From assembly GCF_003709565.1 (NCBI RefSeq), contig NZ_QNRC01000001.1, forward strand, positions 62,001-126,000: a stretch of DNA of 64,000 nt, written 5' to 3'. Below are positions 28,038 through 37,480 of this stretch, in pieces. Position 1 is the stretch's first letter, and each line of letters starts with the position of its first letter. Both the position numbers and the translations under genes were made by a program. The notes under the pieces are model-generated. The model made no database searches. It was not told the origin of the DNA and worked only from the letters and a program-made list of their open reading frames with translations. Source of the stretch: Paracoccus sigandri (GTDB lineage: Bacteria; Pseudomonadota; Alphaproteobacteria; Rhodobacterales; Rhodobacteraceae).

Positions 28038-28636
28038 GCCCGGCTCACCGCCAGTTTCAGCCCAAGCGCGGCGAACGAGGCCGCGAAGGCGCGGCGCAGC
28101 CAGGTCATCGCCCGCTCTGACGCCAGGACCGCGTCCCGCCCGCTGGCCGCCAGCGCCGCGTAAAGCGCGAAGACCGCGAAGGTCATGGCGGTGAAGCCCG
28201 CGCCCAGCTCGACCAGCAGGGCGGGCGCCGATCCGGCGGGCATGAATTGCGGCAGGAAGGCCACGAAGAACAGCGGCAGCTTGGGGTTGAGCAGGTTCAG
28301 CATGATCCCCCGCATGACGATCCGCCGCGCCGGCAGCGGCGCGCCGGGGCGCAGCTCCATGCCGCCGGTGCCCTGCAGCACGCCCCAGGCCATCCAGATC
28401 AGATAGGCGACGCCGGCGAATTTCACCAGCTGGAAGACCAGCGCGCTGGCATGCAGCAGCGCCGCCAGCCCGGCCATGGCCACCAGCATGTGGAACACCG
28501 TGGCGACGGTGCAGCCAAGCGCCGCCCACAGCCCGGCCCGCAGCCCGCCGCCAAGGGTCGAGGACAGCGTGTAGACGACCCCGATGCCGGGGCTGACGCA
28601 GACGATGAAGGCGGTCAGCAGATAGTCGATGCTCAT
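28034..28636 (-). CDS. LysE/RhtB family amino-acid exporter
   Basis: This 200-residue membrane protein has about six helices. The N-terminus '[20 protein letters not shown]' and '[20 protein letters not shown]' are the family hallmarks of LysE/RhtB translocators. The exported compound cannot be told from sequence. The ATG at 28636 overlaps gst by 4 nt. It is the third gene of the ispH-gst-lysE-rnhA-TRIC operon, whose members look functionally unrelated. Confidence 0.88.
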   Translation of the reverse strand: MSIDYLLTAFIVCVSPGIGVVYTLSSTLGGGLRAGLWAALGCTVATVFHMLVAMAGLAALLHASALVFQLVKFAGVAYLIWMAWGVLQGTGGMELRPGAPLPARRIVMRGIMLNLLNPKLPLFFVAFLPQFMPAGSAPALLVELGAGFTAMTFAVFALYAALAASGRDAVLASERAMTWLRRAFAASFAALGLKLAVSRA

Positions 28637-29238
28637 CCCGAAAGCCCCACATATCCCGGCAGCGCGGCCACCCGCGCCAGCCACGCATTGACGGCGGGGA
28701 AACGCGCCATCTCGAAGCCGCCCGCCTCGCCCGCCGTGTGAGTATAGGCGTAAAGCGCGATATCCGCGAGACTGACCGCATCGCCCGCCAGCCAGTCATG
28801 GCCGGCCAGGTGCTCCTCCATCACCGCCAGCAGGGCATGGCCGCGCTCCAGCAGCTCGGCCATCCGCTCGGGCGTGGCCAGATGTGCGCGCGAGGGATAG
28901 CTGTGCAGCGCGGCGCGCACGGCGATGACGCCCTCATGCTGGTTCTGCTCCCAGAACATCCAGGACAGCATCCGCGCCCGCGCCACCGGATCGCCGGGAA
29001 GATAGCGCGTCCCCTCGCCCAGCCAGACCAGGATCGCGTTCGATTCGGGCAGCATCCGCCCGTCGTCCAGATGCAGCACCGGCGCCTTGCCGAAGGGCAG
29101 CGCGCCCGCCGCCTTCGCCGCGAGAAGCTCGGCCGAGGACTCCTCGACATCGACGATGACGCAATCGCGCCCCAGCAGCGCCAGCAACAGGCGCACCTTG
29201 TAGCTGTTCCCCGAGGAGGGCATGGAATAAAGCTTCAT
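28633..29238 (-). CDS. Glutathione S-transferase family protein
   Basis: This 201-residue protein has a thioredoxin-like N-terminal domain with '[20 protein letters not shown]' (the Ser10/Ser11 region is the usual catalytic position) and '[20 protein letters not shown]' for glutathione binding. The C-terminal all-helical domain contains '[17 protein letters not shown]' and '[17 protein letters not shown]'. The ATG at 29238 gives normal GST length. It lies 55 nt after ispH with a hairpin repeat between them. The substrate is unknown. Confidence 0.9.
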   Translation of the reverse strand: MKLYSMPSSGNSYKVRLLLALLGRDCVIVDVEESSAELLAAKAAGALPFGKAPVLHLDDGRMLPESNAILVWLGEGTRYLPGDPVARARMLSWMFWEQNQHEGVIAVRAALHSYPSRAHLATPERMAELLERGHALLAVMEEHLAGHDWLAGDAVSLADIALYAYTHTAGEAGGFEMARFPAVNAWLARVAALPGYVGLSG

Positions 29239-29244
29239 CCCGCT

Positions 29245-29290
29245 CTTTCGCCTTGGTTGAAATATCCCGGGGTCCGGGGCAGAGCCCCGG
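29245..29290 (-). repeat. Intergenic hairpin repeat, family A, after ispH
   Basis: Minus strand: hairpin CCGGGGC/GCCCCGG with a three-base loop, then CCCCGGGATATTTCAACCAAG. It lies between ispH and gst in the same operon, so it may reduce but not block read-through. Same layout as copies at 25845, 57181 and 60083. Confidence 0.6.
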
Positions 29291-29293
29291 CCT

Positions 29294-30250
29294 TCACGCC
29301 GGCATCCGCAGCACCCGCGGCACCTTGAACTCGACATTCTCCTGCGCGGTCTCGACCACCTCGACGGCGACGTCATAGCGGGCGCGGAAGGCGTCGATCA
29401 CCTCGTTGACCAGCACTTCGGGCGCGCTGGCCCCGGCGGTCACGGCGACAGAGCGCACGCCGTCGATGGCGCGCCAGTCGATCTGGTCGGCGCGCATCAC
29501 CAGCTGCGAATAGCCGCAGCCCGCCGCCCGGCCGACCTCGACCAGCCGCTTCGAATTCGAGGAATTCGGCGCCCCGATCACCAGAAGCGCGTCGATCTTC
29601 GGCGCCACCGCCTTGACCGCCGCCTGGCGGTTCGTGGTGGCATAGCAGATGTCTTCCTTGGCCGGGCCGATGATCCGCGGAAAACGCGCCTGCAGCGCCT
29701 CGACGATCGCGGCCGTGTCGTCGACCGACAGCGTGGTCTGGGTGATGAAGGCCAGCCGGTCGGGATCGCGCGGCGTGATCGCCGCGACATCCTCGACCGT
29801 CTCGACCAGGATCACCTCGCCCTCGGGCAGCTGCCCCATGGTGCCCAGCACCTCGGGATGGCCGGCATGGCCGATCATCACCAGCTGCAGCCCTTCCTCG
29901 TGATGGCGGGCGGCCTCGACATGGACCTTGGTGACCAGCGGGCAGGTCGCGTCGACATGGATCATGTTGCGCCGCTGCGCCTCGGCCGGGACGGATTTCG
30001 GCACGCCATGGGCGGAAAAGATCACCGGCCGGTCGTCAGGGCATTCGTCCAGTTCCTCGACGAAGACCGCGCCCTTCTCGCGCAGCCCGTCCACGACGAA
30101 CTTGTTATGCACGATCTCGTGGCGGACATAGACCGGCGCGCCCCATTTCTGCAGGGCCATCTCGACGATCTTGATGGCGCGGTCCACGCCGGCGCAGAAC
30201 CCGCGCGGCGCGGCAAGATAGAGGGTCAGGGGCGGCTTCGCATGTTCCAT
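29294..30250 (-). CDS. ispH: 4-hydroxy-3-methylbut-2-enyl diphosphate reductase
   Basis: This 318-residue Fe-S enzyme (LytB) makes IPP and DMAPP in the last step of the MEP isoprenoid pathway. The three cluster cysteines are at 19 ('[11 protein letters not shown]'), 103 ('[11 protein letters not shown]') and 202 ('[10 protein letters not shown]'). Further motifs are '[15 protein letters not shown]' and '[11 protein letters not shown]'. Length is normal. It is the first gene of a five-gene operon and diverges from the 30419 lipoprotein gene. Confidence 0.97.
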   Translation of the reverse strand: MEHAKPPLTLYLAAPRGFCAGVDRAIKIVEMALQKWGAPVYVRHEIVHNKFVVDGLREKGAVFVEELDECPDDRPVIFSAHGVPKSVPAEAQRRNMIHVDATCPLVTKVHVEAARHHEEGLQLVMIGHAGHPEVLGTMGQLPEGEVILVETVEDVAAITPRDPDRLAFITQTTLSVDDTAAIVEALQARFPRIIGPAKEDICYATTNRQAAVKAVAPKIDALLVIGAPNSSNSKRLVEVGRAAGCGYSQLVMRADQIDWRAIDGVRSVAVTAGASAPEVLVNEVIDAFRARYDVAVEVVETAQENVEFKVPRVLRMPA

Positions 30251-30418
30251 GCCCCTGCCCTAGCGCGACAGCGCGCGTCCGTCCAGCACCCGCGCCGCCG
30301 GAACGCGCCCCGGCGCGACGCGGCCGGCCCCGCCACGGCAGGAACCGGCAATGAACTGAAAGATTTAACCGATGCCTTGCCCCCGCCGCGGCCATGCGGA
30401 TAGATCACGAAAATTTCA

Positions 30419-30916
30419 ATGGGACAATTCATGACGATTCCGAAAACCGCCCCCGTGCTGCTGGGCCTTGTCGCGATCCTGCTCTCTGCCTGCGCCGAGC
30501 GCGCGCCGATCGCCTCGGCGCCGGTTTCGGTGACGCCCACGGGCAACCCGCCCCTGCGCGGGGTGATCGGCTTCGAGCCGACCGAGGTGCGAACCCGCAA
30601 GGACAAGAAGGAAGTCACCGGCGTATCCTGCGAGCTTCAGGGCGTCGGCTATACGGCCAGCGTCGTGACCCCCGCGCTGGTCAACCTTCCCGACCAGAAG
30701 GCGAACAGCCAGCCGGTCACCACCACCTGCACCCTGGACGGCGAGATGCGCAGCACCGTCAGCCAGCCCTATTCCAAGACCTCGGCCAGCAACAGGAGCT
30801 CGGCCGCGGCGAATGGCGGAATGCTGGGCGCGGCGGTGTCGGGCTTCGTCGAGGGCGTTCGCGACAAGTCGAACGACGACTGGGGCTACTACAATATCCA
30901 GGTCAGTTTCGACTGA
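30419..30916 (+). CDS. Putative lipoprotein of unknown function
   Basis: This 165-residue protein (161 if the ATG at 30431 is used) has a lipoprotein signal peptide ending in the lipobox 'LLSAC', which would anchor the mature N-terminus to a membrane. The mature part has two further cysteines ('GVSCEL' and 'TTTCTL') and a Ser/Ala/Gly-rich stretch near the C-terminus ('[19 protein letters not shown]'). I do not recognise a family. The last 14 nt overlap the 3' end of cobQ, which is convergent. Confidence 0.7.
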   Translation: MGQFMTIPKTAPVLLGLVAILLSACAERAPIASAPVSVTPTGNPPLRGVIGFEPTEVRTRKDKKEVTGVSCELQGVGYTASVVTPALVNLPDQKANSQPVTTTCTLDGEMRSTVSQPYSKTSASNRSSAAANGGMLGAAVSGFVEGVRDKSNDDWGYYNIQVSFD

Positions 30917-32408
30917 CCGCGCCGTGGCCCGATCCGCCATCGGCCACGGACAGGATCCCCGCCACATCCAGATGCGCCTCGACATGATCGGCCAGCGCGT
31001 CCAGCGCATGGTCCACGCCTGTCTCGAAACCGGGGGTCGAGGCCGCCCCCAGCCGCGCCAGATAGGCGGCGCGGAAGCCGTCGTCGGAAAACAGCCCGTG
31101 CAGATAGGTGCCGATCACCCGGCCATCGGCGCTGATCGCGCCCTCGGGGGCGGGCAGATGCGCGAAGGGGCGGGCGCAATCGGGGCCGAAGCTGCGGCCC
31201 ATATGGATTTCGTAGCCGGACACCGGCTGGCCAAGCGCGGTGCCGACGACCCGTTCCAGCCGCTTTTCCGCCGACATCTCGGTCTCTACTTCCAGCAGCC
31301 CCAGGCCCGGCGTCTGGCCCGGCGCGCCGTCGGCGCCAAGCGGATCGCGGATGATCCGGCCCAGCATCTGATAGCCGCCGCAGATGCCCAGCACATGCCC
31401 GCCGCGGCGATGATGCGCGGCCAGGTCGATGTCCCAGCCCTGCGCGCGCAGGAAATCCAGGTCGCCGCGGGTGGACTTGCTGCCGGGGATGACGACCAGC
31501 GCAGCATCGCCGGGGATCGCCCGGCCCGGCCCCAGCATGGTCAGCCGCAGGCCCGGCTCGGCCGCCAGCGGGTCCAGGTCGTCGAAATTGGCGATGCGCG
31601 ACAGGCACAGGCAGACGACATGCAGCCCCTCGCCCGTTGGGGGGCGCAGGTCCACGGCATCCTCGGCCGGCAGGCGATGGGCACCGGCAAACCAGGGCAG
31701 CACCCCGAAGCCGCGCCAGCCGGTCCGGGCCTCGATGGCGCGATAGCCGTCCTGAAACAGCGCCGGATCGCCGCGGAACTTGTTGACCAGGAAGCCCCGG
31801 ATCATCGCGGCATCGCCTTCGTCGATCACCGCCTGGGTGCCGACGATCTGCGCGATCACCCCGCCCCGGTCGATATCGCCCGCCAGCACCACCGGCACCC
31901 CGGCGGCGCGCGCGAATCCCATATTGGCGATGTCGCGGGGGCGCAGGTTGATCTCGGCCGGGCTGCCCGCGCCCTCGACGATCACCAGATCGTGCGCGGC
32001 CCGCAGCCGGTGGAAGCTGTCCAGCACCCCTTCCAGCAGCCGCGGCTTCAACCCCGCATAGTCGCGCGCCTGCGCGCGGCCCAGGGCGCGGCCCTGCAGG
32101 ATCACCTGCGCGCCGGTATCGGTCTCGGGCTTCAGCAGCACCGGGTTCATGTCCACCAGCGGCTGAAGCCCGCAGGCCCGCGCCTGCAGGGCCTGCGCGC
32201 GGCCGATCTCGCCCCCGTCGGCGGTCACGGCGGCGTTGTTCGACATGTTCTGCGGCTTGAAGGGCGCGACCTTCAGCCCCCGCCTGAAAGCCGCGCGGCA
32301 CAGGCCCGCGACCAGCAGCGACTTGCCGACATTCGAGCCGGTGCCCTGGATCATCACCGCGCGGGACGTCGTCGCAGACAGGTTCGTCGCAGACTTCGTT
32401 GCGGGCAT
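30903..32408 (-). CDS. cobQ: Cobyric acid synthase
   Basis: This 501-residue amidotransferase performs the four amidations that lead to cobyric acid in cobalamin synthesis. The N-terminal half is a P-loop-like ATP-binding domain ('[20 protein letters not shown]', '[13 protein letters not shown]', '[11 protein letters not shown]'). The C-terminal class I glutaminase domain has the nucleophile Cys at about 342 in '[11 protein letters not shown]' and 'TYLHGLF' with the catalytic His. I choose the ATG at 32408; the frame runs far upstream but there it is only antisense to secG. No cobalamin riboswitch is visible in the 72-nt gap, and no other cob genes are here. Confidence 0.95.
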   Translation of the reverse strand: MPATKSATNLSATTSRAVMIQGTGSNVGKSLLVAGLCRAAFRRGLKVAPFKPQNMSNNAAVTADGGEIGRAQALQARACGLQPLVDMNPVLLKPETDTGAQVILQGRALGRAQARDYAGLKPRLLEGVLDSFHRLRAAHDLVIVEGAGSPAEINLRPRDIANMGFARAAGVPVVLAGDIDRGGVIAQIVGTQAVIDEGDAAMIRGFLVNKFRGDPALFQDGYRAIEARTGWRGFGVLPWFAGAHRLPAEDAVDLRPPTGEGLHVVCLCLSRIANFDDLDPLAAEPGLRLTMLGPGRAIPGDAALVVIPGSKSTRGDLDFLRAQGWDIDLAAHHRRGGHVLGICGGYQMLGRIIRDPLGADGAPGQTPGLGLLEVETEMSAEKRLERVVGTALGQPVSGYEIHMGRSFGPDCARPFAHLPAPEGAISADGRVIGTYLHGLFSDDGFRAAYLARLGAASTPGFETGVDHALDALADHVEAHLDVAGILSVADGGSGHGAVSRN

Positions 32409-32480
32409 GGGGACACTCTGCTTGCCATCATCTTCCTGGGTGACTAGATAGGCGCGTCCGCAAATGAAAGGCCGAAATTC

Positions 32481-32999
32481 GTGGAAAATGTCGTCCTGAC
32501 CGTCCATCTGATCCTCGCGGTGCTGCTGACCGGGGTCGTTCTGCTGCAACGCTCGGAGGGCGGCGGGCTGGGCATGGGCGGCGGCGGGAACGTGATGACC
32601 GGCCGCCAGGCCGCCAATGCGATGACCCGGCTGACCTGGATCTGCGGCATCGCGCTGTTCGTGACCTCGGTCGCCCTGACCGTGATCGCGGCGCGCCAGA
32701 CCTCGACCGGCTCGATCATGGACCAGCTGGGCGTGCCCCAGCAGGAACAGTCGGCCCCCGGCACGCCGACGCTGCCGACCTATACCCCGCCCCCCTCGAC
32801 CGGCGGCGATCCGCTGACCCCGCCCTCGCCCGACGCGGCGGGCGGCGCGACGGCACCGGCCCCCGCCACAGAGGCGCCCGCCGCCGAGGCACCCGCGGCC
32901 CAGACGCCCGAGGCTCCGGCGACGGAAGCCGTGGCACCCCCCGCGCCCGCCGAAGAGGCGCCGGCCGCCGACGCCCCCGCCCCCCAGGGCGGCAACTGA
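32481..32999 (+). CDS. secG: Preprotein translocase subunit SecG
   Basis: This 172-residue protein stimulates SecYEG-mediated export. Two transmembrane helices flank the conserved '[15 protein letters not shown]' loop (about residue 21-36). After residue about 80 comes a long low-complexity tail of Pro, Ala, Glu and Thr, which roughly doubles the size of a minimal SecG. Such tails are known in alphaproteobacteria. The start is a GTG. A hairpin follows the stop. Confidence 0.93.
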   Translation: MENVVLTVHLILAVLLTGVVLLQRSEGGGLGMGGGGNVMTGRQAANAMTRLTWICGIALFVTSVALTVIAARQTSTGSIMDQLGVPQQEQSAPGTPTLPTYTPPPSTGGDPLTPPSPDAAGGATAPAPATEAPAAEAPAAQTPEAPATEAVAPPAPAEEAPAADAPAPQGGN

Positions 33000-33015
33000 G
33001 CCATCACTACAATTA

Positions 33016-33036
33016 GGGGCAGAGCCTTTCTGCCCC
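33016..33036 (+). terminator. Hairpin terminator after secG
   Basis: Perfect 8-bp arms GGGGCAGA and TCTGCCCC with a five-base loop, 17 nt after the secG stop. The T-run is missing, as for most hairpins in this window. Confidence 0.55.
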
Positions 33037-33054
33037 ACATCAACTTGCGGTCCG

Positions 33055-33083
33055 TTGCGGCCACGGGGCGAATCGGTTATATC
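33055..33083 (+). promoter_or_regulatory. Promoter for pyrG
   Basis: TTGCGG and TATATC are spaced by 17 nt about 70 nt before the pyrG ATG. It lies directly after the secG hairpin, so pyrG probably has its own transcript. Confidence 0.5.
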
Positions 33084-33153
33084 TCAAGTCCCGTGATACC
33101 CGCCGCTCGGCGGCCCGCTATCATTTTGAGAAATGCACATCACGGGGGCCTCC

Positions 33154-34797
33154 ATGGCGCGTTACATCTTCATTACCGGCGGCGTGGTTTCGTCCCTTGG
33201 CAAGGGGCTGGCCTCGGCGGCGCTGGGGGCGCTGTTGCAGGCCCGAGGCTTCACGGTCCGGCTGCGAAAGCTGGACCCCTATCTGAACGTTGATCCCGGC
33301 ACGATGTCGCCCTTCGAGCATGGCGAGGTCTTCGTGACCGATGACGGGGCCGAGACCGACCTGGACCTGGGCCATTACGAACGCTTCACCGGCGTGTCGG
33401 CGCGGCGCACCGACAGCGTCAGCTCGGGGCGGATCTATTCCAACGTGCTGGAAAAGGAACGGCGCGGCGAATACTTGGGCAAGACCATCCAGGTCATTCC
33501 GCACGTTACCAACGAAATCAAGGACTTCCTGTCGATCGGCGCGGACGAGGTCGATTTCATGCTGTGCGAGATCGGCGGCACGGTCGGCGATATAGAGGGC
33601 CTGCCCTTCTTCGAGGCGATCCGCCAGTTCATCCACGAACGCCCGCGCGGCGAATGCATCCTGATGCACTTGACGCTGCTGCCCTACCTGGCCGCCTCGG
33701 GCGAATTGAAGACCAAGCCGACGCAACATTCGGTCAAGGAACTGCAATCCATCGGCCTTGCCCCCGACGTGCTGGTCTGCCGCAGCGAACATCCGATCCC
33801 GGAAAAGGAACGCGCCAAGATCGCGCTGTTCTGCAATGTCCGCCCCGATGCGGTGATCCCGGCCTATGACCTGAAGTCGATCTACGAGGCACCGCTGGCC
33901 TATCACCGCGCGGGCCTGGACCGCGCCGTGCTGGACGCCTTCCAGATCAGCCCCGCCCCCCGGCCCGACCTGGCGCGCTGGGAAGACGTGATGGACCGGC
34001 TGGAAAATGCCGAGGGCGAGGTGAAGGTCGCCGTGGTCGGCAAGTATACCCAGCTGGAGGATGCCTATAAGTCCATCGCCGAGGCGCTGACCCATGGCGG
34101 CATGGCCAATCGCGTGCGCGTGCGCGCCGACTGGGTCGACAGCGAGAAGCTGGAGGGCGAGGGCGCGCATCTTCTGGACGGCTACCACGGCATCATCGTG
34201 CCCGGCGGCTTCGGCGAGCGCGGCACCGAGGGCATGGTGGCGGCGGCGAAATACGCGCGCGAAAAGAACGTCCCCTATCTGGGCATCTGCCTGGGGATGC
34301 AGATGGCGGTGATCGAGGCGGCGCGCAACCTGGCCGACATGCCCGACGCGGGTTCCGAGGAATTCGACCACGAGGCCGGCAAGACCCGCTTCACCCCGGT
34401 CGTCTATCACCTGAAGGAATGGGTGCAGGGCAATTACACCGTCCAGCGCAAGGTTTCCGACGACAAGGGCGGCACGATGCGGCTGGGCGCCTATACCGCG
34501 GTGCTGCAGCCCGGCTCGAAGATCAGCGAGATCTATGGCGGCGCGCTTGAGATCGAGGACCGCCACCGCCACCGCTACGAGGTCGACGCGACCTATCGCG
34601 AGGCGCTGGAGCAGGCGGGGCTGTCGTTTTCGGGCATGTCGCCGGACGGCAAGCTGCCCGAGGTGATCGAATATCCCGACCATCCCTGGTTCATCGGCGT
34701 GCAGTCCCATCCCGAGCTGAAGTCGAAACCCTTCGATCCCGCGCCGCTGTTCGCGGGCTTCGTGCGGGCGGCGATGCTGGAAGGGCGGCTGGTCTGA
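33154..34797 (+). CDS. pyrG: CTP synthase
   Basis: This 547-residue enzyme converts UTP to CTP with glutamine as nitrogen source. The N-terminal amidoligase domain starts with '[19 protein letters not shown]' and has '[19 protein letters not shown]'. The C-terminal class I glutaminase domain has the Cys nucleophile at about 379 ('[17 protein letters not shown]') and the His-Glu pair in '[12 protein letters not shown]'. I start at 33154, the usual N-terminus; an ATG seven codons upstream is possible. The next gene follows after only 4 nt. Confidence 0.97.
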   Translation: MARYIFITGGVVSSLGKGLASAALGALLQARGFTVRLRKLDPYLNVDPGTMSPFEHGEVFVTDDGAETDLDLGHYERFTGVSARRTDSVSSGRIYSNVLEKERRGEYLGKTIQVIPHVTNEIKDFLSIGADEVDFMLCEIGGTVGDIEGLPFFEAIRQFIHERPRGECILMHLTLLPYLAASGELKTKPTQHSVKELQSIGLAPDVLVCRSEHPIPEKERAKIALFCNVRPDAVIPAYDLKSIYEAPLAYHRAGLDRAVLDAFQISPAPRPDLARWEDVMDRLENAEGEVKVAVVGKYTQLEDAYKSIAEALTHGGMANRVRVRADWVDSEKLEGEGAHLLDGYHGIIVPGGFGERGTEGMVAAAKYAREKNVPYLGICLGMQMAVIEAARNLADMPDAGSEEFDHEAGKTRFTPVVYHLKEWVQGNYTVQRKVSDDKGGTMRLGAYTAVLQPGSKISEIYGGALEIEDRHRHRYEVDATYREALEQAGLSFSGMSPDGKLPEVIEYPDHPWFIGVQSHPELKSKPFDPAPLFAGFVRAAMLEGRLV

Positions 34798-34801
34798 TCG
34801 A

Positions 34802-35146
34802 ATGCCCGCGCTGACCGGATCCCTTGCCGCCTATGTGCTGGCCGCCTTCGCGGAAATCGCCGGCTGCTTCGCCTTCTGGGCCTGGCTGCGGCTGGATCGC
34901 AGCGCATTGTGGCTGGTGCCGGGGATGGTCTCGCTGGCGCTGTTCGCCTTCCTGCTGACCCGGATCGAGACCGGCTTCGCGGGCCGGGCCTATGCGGCCT
35001 ATGGCGGCATCTATATCGCCGCCTCGATCCTGTGGCTGTGGCTGATCGAGGGACAGGTGCCGACCCGCTGGGACCTGATCGGCGGGGCGCTCTGCCTTGC
35101 CGGGATGGCGACCATCCTGGCGGGTCCGCTGATGATGTCCCGCTGA
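34802..35146 (+). CDS. YnfA/UPF0060 family small membrane protein
   Basis: This 114-residue protein has four transmembrane helices and the family features '[16 protein letters not shown]' and '[20 protein letters not shown]'. The family resembles small multidrug resistance proteins in size and topology, but no transport role has been shown. It follows pyrG by 4 nt and may be read through from it. I am sure of the family, not of a function. Confidence 0.88.
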   Translation: MPALTGSLAAYVLAAFAEIAGCFAFWAWLRLDRSALWLVPGMVSLALFAFLLTRIETGFAGRAYAAYGGIYIAASILWLWLIEGQVPTRWDLIGGALCLAGMATILAGPLMMSR

Positions 35147-35217
35147 ACCGGGCTTGACCCCGCCGCCCCCGCGCGGCCAGCATGGCGGCCGGGAACGGAT
35201 ATGAAAGGATCGCCAGG

Positions 35218-35745
35218 ATGCGCGGATTTTTCCTGCTGCCGCTGCTGATCGGGGCCGGCGCCGCCCTCGCCCAGGGCCCCGAGGTCCGGATCGGCGAGGA
35301 TCCGGCCGAACTGCCCCCCGCCGTGCAAGAGACCCGCGCCGCCCTGATCGAGGTCGCGCGCAGCGGCGATATCGAGGGGCTGCGGGCGATCATCGAGGCG
35401 CAGGGCAGCACGCCCACGGTCAGCTTCGGCCTGCCCGACGACCCGGTCGGCTATCTGAAAGAGACCGCGGGCGACGAGGCCGGGCGCGAGATCCTGGCGA
35501 TCCTGCTGAACGCGCTGGAAATGCCTCATGCCGTCCTGGGCAACGAGACCGAGGGCCAGAGCTTCGCCTGGCCCTACCTGTCGCAGCTGGATCCCACTGA
35601 ACTGACGCCGGAGCAGGAGGTCGATGCCTATCGCCTGGTCTCGGTCGAGGAATTGCAGGGCATCCGCGATTTCGGCGGCTGGATCCACTGGCGGGTGTTC
35701 ATCGGCCCGGACGGCGAATGGCAGGCCTTCGTGGCGGGCGACTGA
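35218..35745 (+). CDS. Secreted protein of unknown function
   Basis: This 175-residue protein has a cleavable signal peptide (MRGFFLLPLLIGAGAALAQ, about 19 residues). The mature part is acidic and includes 'GSTPTVSFGLPDDPVGYLKE', 'ETEGQSFAWPYLSQLDP' and 'GGWIHWRVFIGPDGEWQAFV', the last resembling conserved periplasmic Rhodobacterales proteins. The ATG at 35218 has an AGG ribosome site and begins exactly at the signal peptide. I do not recognise a named domain. Its neighbours suggest no role. Confidence 0.75.
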   Translation: MRGFFLLPLLIGAGAALAQGPEVRIGEDPAELPPAVQETRAALIEVARSGDIEGLRAIIEAQGSTPTVSFGLPDDPVGYLKETAGDEAGREILAILLNALEMPHAVLGNETEGQSFAWPYLSQLDPTELTPEQEVDAYRLVSVEELQGIRDFGGWIHWRVFIGPDGEWQAFVAGD

Positions 35746-35770
35746 CCCGCCCGAAGGCCCCCCTTGCGCG

Positions 35771-36328
35771 CTATTCCTCGGTCGGGGCCGGGGTTTCCCG
35801 CGGCGGCCGGCCGATGATGTCGCGCAGGGCGTCAAGCTCGATGAAGTTGTCGGCCTGGCGGCGCAGCTCGTCCGCGATCATCGGCGGCTGCGAGCGGATC
35901 GTCGAGACGATCGAGACCCGCACCCCCTGGCGCTGAAGCGCCTCGACCAGCGGACGGAAATCGCCGTCGCCCGAGAACAGCACGGCATGATCCAGCCGCG
36001 GCGCAAGCTCCATCGCGTCCACGGTCAGCTCGATATCCATGTTGCCCTTGACCTTCCGGCGGCCCATCTGGTCGGTATATTCCTTCGCGGGCTTGGTGAC
36101 GACGCAGAAGCCGTTGTAATGCAGCCAGTCAACCAGCGGTCGGATCGGCGAGTACTCTTCACCCTCCATCAGCGCGGTATAGTAATACGCGCGCAGGAGC
36201 TTGCCCCTGCGGTCGAACTCTTGCCGCAAAAGCTTGTAGTCGATATCGAATCCCAACGCTTTCGCGGCGGCGTAGATATTTGCGCCGTCGATGAAAAGCG
36301 CGAGTCGATCGTCCTTGTAAAACATCAT
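35771..36328 (-). CDS. NYN domain (LabA/DUF88-type) protein
   Basis: This 185-residue protein has a PIN-like NYN domain, a fold of putative ribonucleases. The acidic metal-site residues are visible as Asp14 ('ALFIDGANIYAAA'), Asp99 and Asp105 ('GNMDIELTVDAM'), and Asp122/Asp124 ('VLFSGDGDFRPLVEAL'). The C-terminus is Pro/Glu-rich. Homologues are often called LabA-like proteins. The start could be either of two adjacent ATGs (36328 or 36325). It diverges from folK. RNA substrate is unknown. Confidence 0.88.
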   Translation of the reverse strand: MMFYKDDRLALFIDGANIYAAAKALGFDIDYKLLRQEFDRRGKLLRAYYYTALMEGEEYSPIRPLVDWLHYNGFCVVTKPAKEYTDQMGRRKVKGNMDIELTVDAMELAPRLDHAVLFSGDGDFRPLVEALQRQGVRVSIVSTIRSQPPMIADELRRQADNFIELDALRDIIGRPPRETPAPTEE

Positions 36329-36409
36329 TAGTTGCCTTCAATGAAGCCTTGTGCCGTCAGACATGCCTCGGTTGTGAGTTGGGGCCCGTTCCAGCCTGGG
36401 AAGAGTGTA

Positions 36410-37003
36410 TTGCAAGGTCAGAACAATCTTAACTTGTCTTTTGGGATCATAGCGATGGGGGCGAACCTGCCGTCCGAAGCGGGGGACGCCAGGGACAGCC
36501 TGCACACGGCCTTGCGCATTCTGCATAGTGAACCGAATATTTCAATAACCGCCGTCAGCCGGTTTTGGCGAACTCCCGCTGTCCCCACCGGCTCTGGTCC
36601 CGATTTCGTCAACGCGGCGGCGCTTTTCGGCACCACGCTCGGCCCCGAGGACATGCTGGCACGGCTGCATGCCATCGAGGCGCGCTTCGGCCGCGACCGC
36701 AGCACCGGCCGGTGGTCGGCACGGGTTCTTGATCTTGACCTGATCGCGCATGACGACCGCATCATGCCCGACGAGGCGACGCTGCGCCAGTGGATCGGTC
36801 TTCAACCCCAGGCACAGTCCCGCGAGGCGCCCGACCGGCTGGTCCTGCCCCATCCCCGCCTGCAGGACCGCGGATTCGTGCTGGCCCCCCTGGCCGAGAT
36901 CGCGCCGGGCTGGCGCCATCCGCTGACCGGGCTCAGCGTGGCGCGGATGCTGGCCGACCTGCCGCCTGCGGCGCTGGCGGGAATGACGCCGCTCGATGCC
37001 TGA
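36410..37003 (+). CDS. folK: 6-hydroxymethyl-7,8-dihydropterin pyrophosphokinase
   Basis: This HPPK of about 197 residues makes the pterin pyrophosphate used in folate synthesis. Motifs are 'IIAMGANLPSEAG', 'VSRFWRTPAVPTGSGPDFVN', 'ARFGRDRSTGRWSARVLDLD' and 'LVLPHPRLQDRGFVLAPL', the last three containing the ATP and pterin site residues. The start is uncertain. The ATG at 36455 would remove the first beta-strand; a TTG at 36410 has GGGAAGAG just upstream; an ATG at 36332 gives 223 residues. I prefer the TTG start. The dihydropteroate synthase gene is not in the window. Confidence 0.85.
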   Translation: MQGQNNLNLSFGIIAMGANLPSEAGDARDSLHTALRILHSEPNISITAVSRFWRTPAVPTGSGPDFVNAAALFGTTLGPEDMLARLHAIEARFGRDRSTGRWSARVLDLDLIAHDDRIMPDEATLRQWIGLQPQAQSREAPDRLVLPHPRLQDRGFVLAPLAEIAPGWRHPLTGLSVARMLADLPPAALAGMTPLDA

Positions 37004-37019
37004 AAAACCCGGCCTTACC

Positions 37020-37049
37020 TTGACATTTCGCCAAAGCGCGACCAGTTAT
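37020..37049 (+). promoter_or_regulatory. Promoter for rpoZ-spoT
   Basis: TTGACA, a perfect -35, is followed after 18 nt by AGTTAT, about 45 nt before the rpoZ ATG. It is placed immediately after the folK stop codon. Confidence 0.55.
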
Positions 37050-37093
37050 CCGTCTTCGCCCCGGATATCCGATTCGAACCCCAAAGGTGATTC

Positions 37094-37450
37094 ATGGCCC
37101 GCGTAACGGTTGAAGACTGCGTCGACAAGGTTCCCAACCGCTTTGATCTGGTGATGCTGGCCGCCCATCGCGCGCGCGAGATCGCGTCGGGCAGCGCCGT
37201 CACCGTCGATCGCGACAACGACAAGAACCCGGTCGTCGCCCTGCGCGAAATCGCCGAGGAAACCCAGCCCGTCGACGACCTGCGCGAGCGGATGATCGAA
37301 TCGACCCAGACCCAGATCGAGGTCGACGAGCCCGAGGAAGACGCGATGGCCCTGCTGCTGGGCGCCGAGATCGACCGCCCGAAACCCGCCGACGAGGAAT
37401 CGGAAGAGCGGATGCTGCGCATGATGCTGGAAGCCAACCAGCGCGGCTGA
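37094..37450 (+). CDS. rpoZ: RNA polymerase omega subunit
   Basis: This 118-residue subunit aids RNA polymerase assembly. The conserved fold starts at '[20 protein letters not shown]' and includes '[12 protein letters not shown]' and '[10 protein letters not shown]'. The tail after residue about 65 is acidic and typical of alphaproteobacteria. It precedes the ppGpp synthetase gene by 30 nt, the same neighbourhood as in many proteobacteria and suggestive because omega forms part of the ppGpp binding site in E. coli polymerase. Confidence 0.96.
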   Translation: MARVTVEDCVDKVPNRFDLVMLAAHRAREIASGSAVTVDRDNDKNPVVALREIAEETQPVDDLRERMIESTQTQIEVDEPEEDAMALLLGAEIDRPKPADEESEERMLRMMLEANQRG

Positions 37451-37480
37451 GCTGGAACTGACGGGGGTCTTCGGCAGATC

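Noticed and set aside
32409-32480. Cobalamin riboswitch upstream of cobQ
   Set aside because: Only 72 nt separate cobQ and secG, too short for the element, and no B12-box is visible.
32409-33038. Upstream extension of cobQ over secG
   Set aside because: The extra 210 codons are antisense to secG and Gly/Arg-rich; cobyric acid synthase begins at about 32408.
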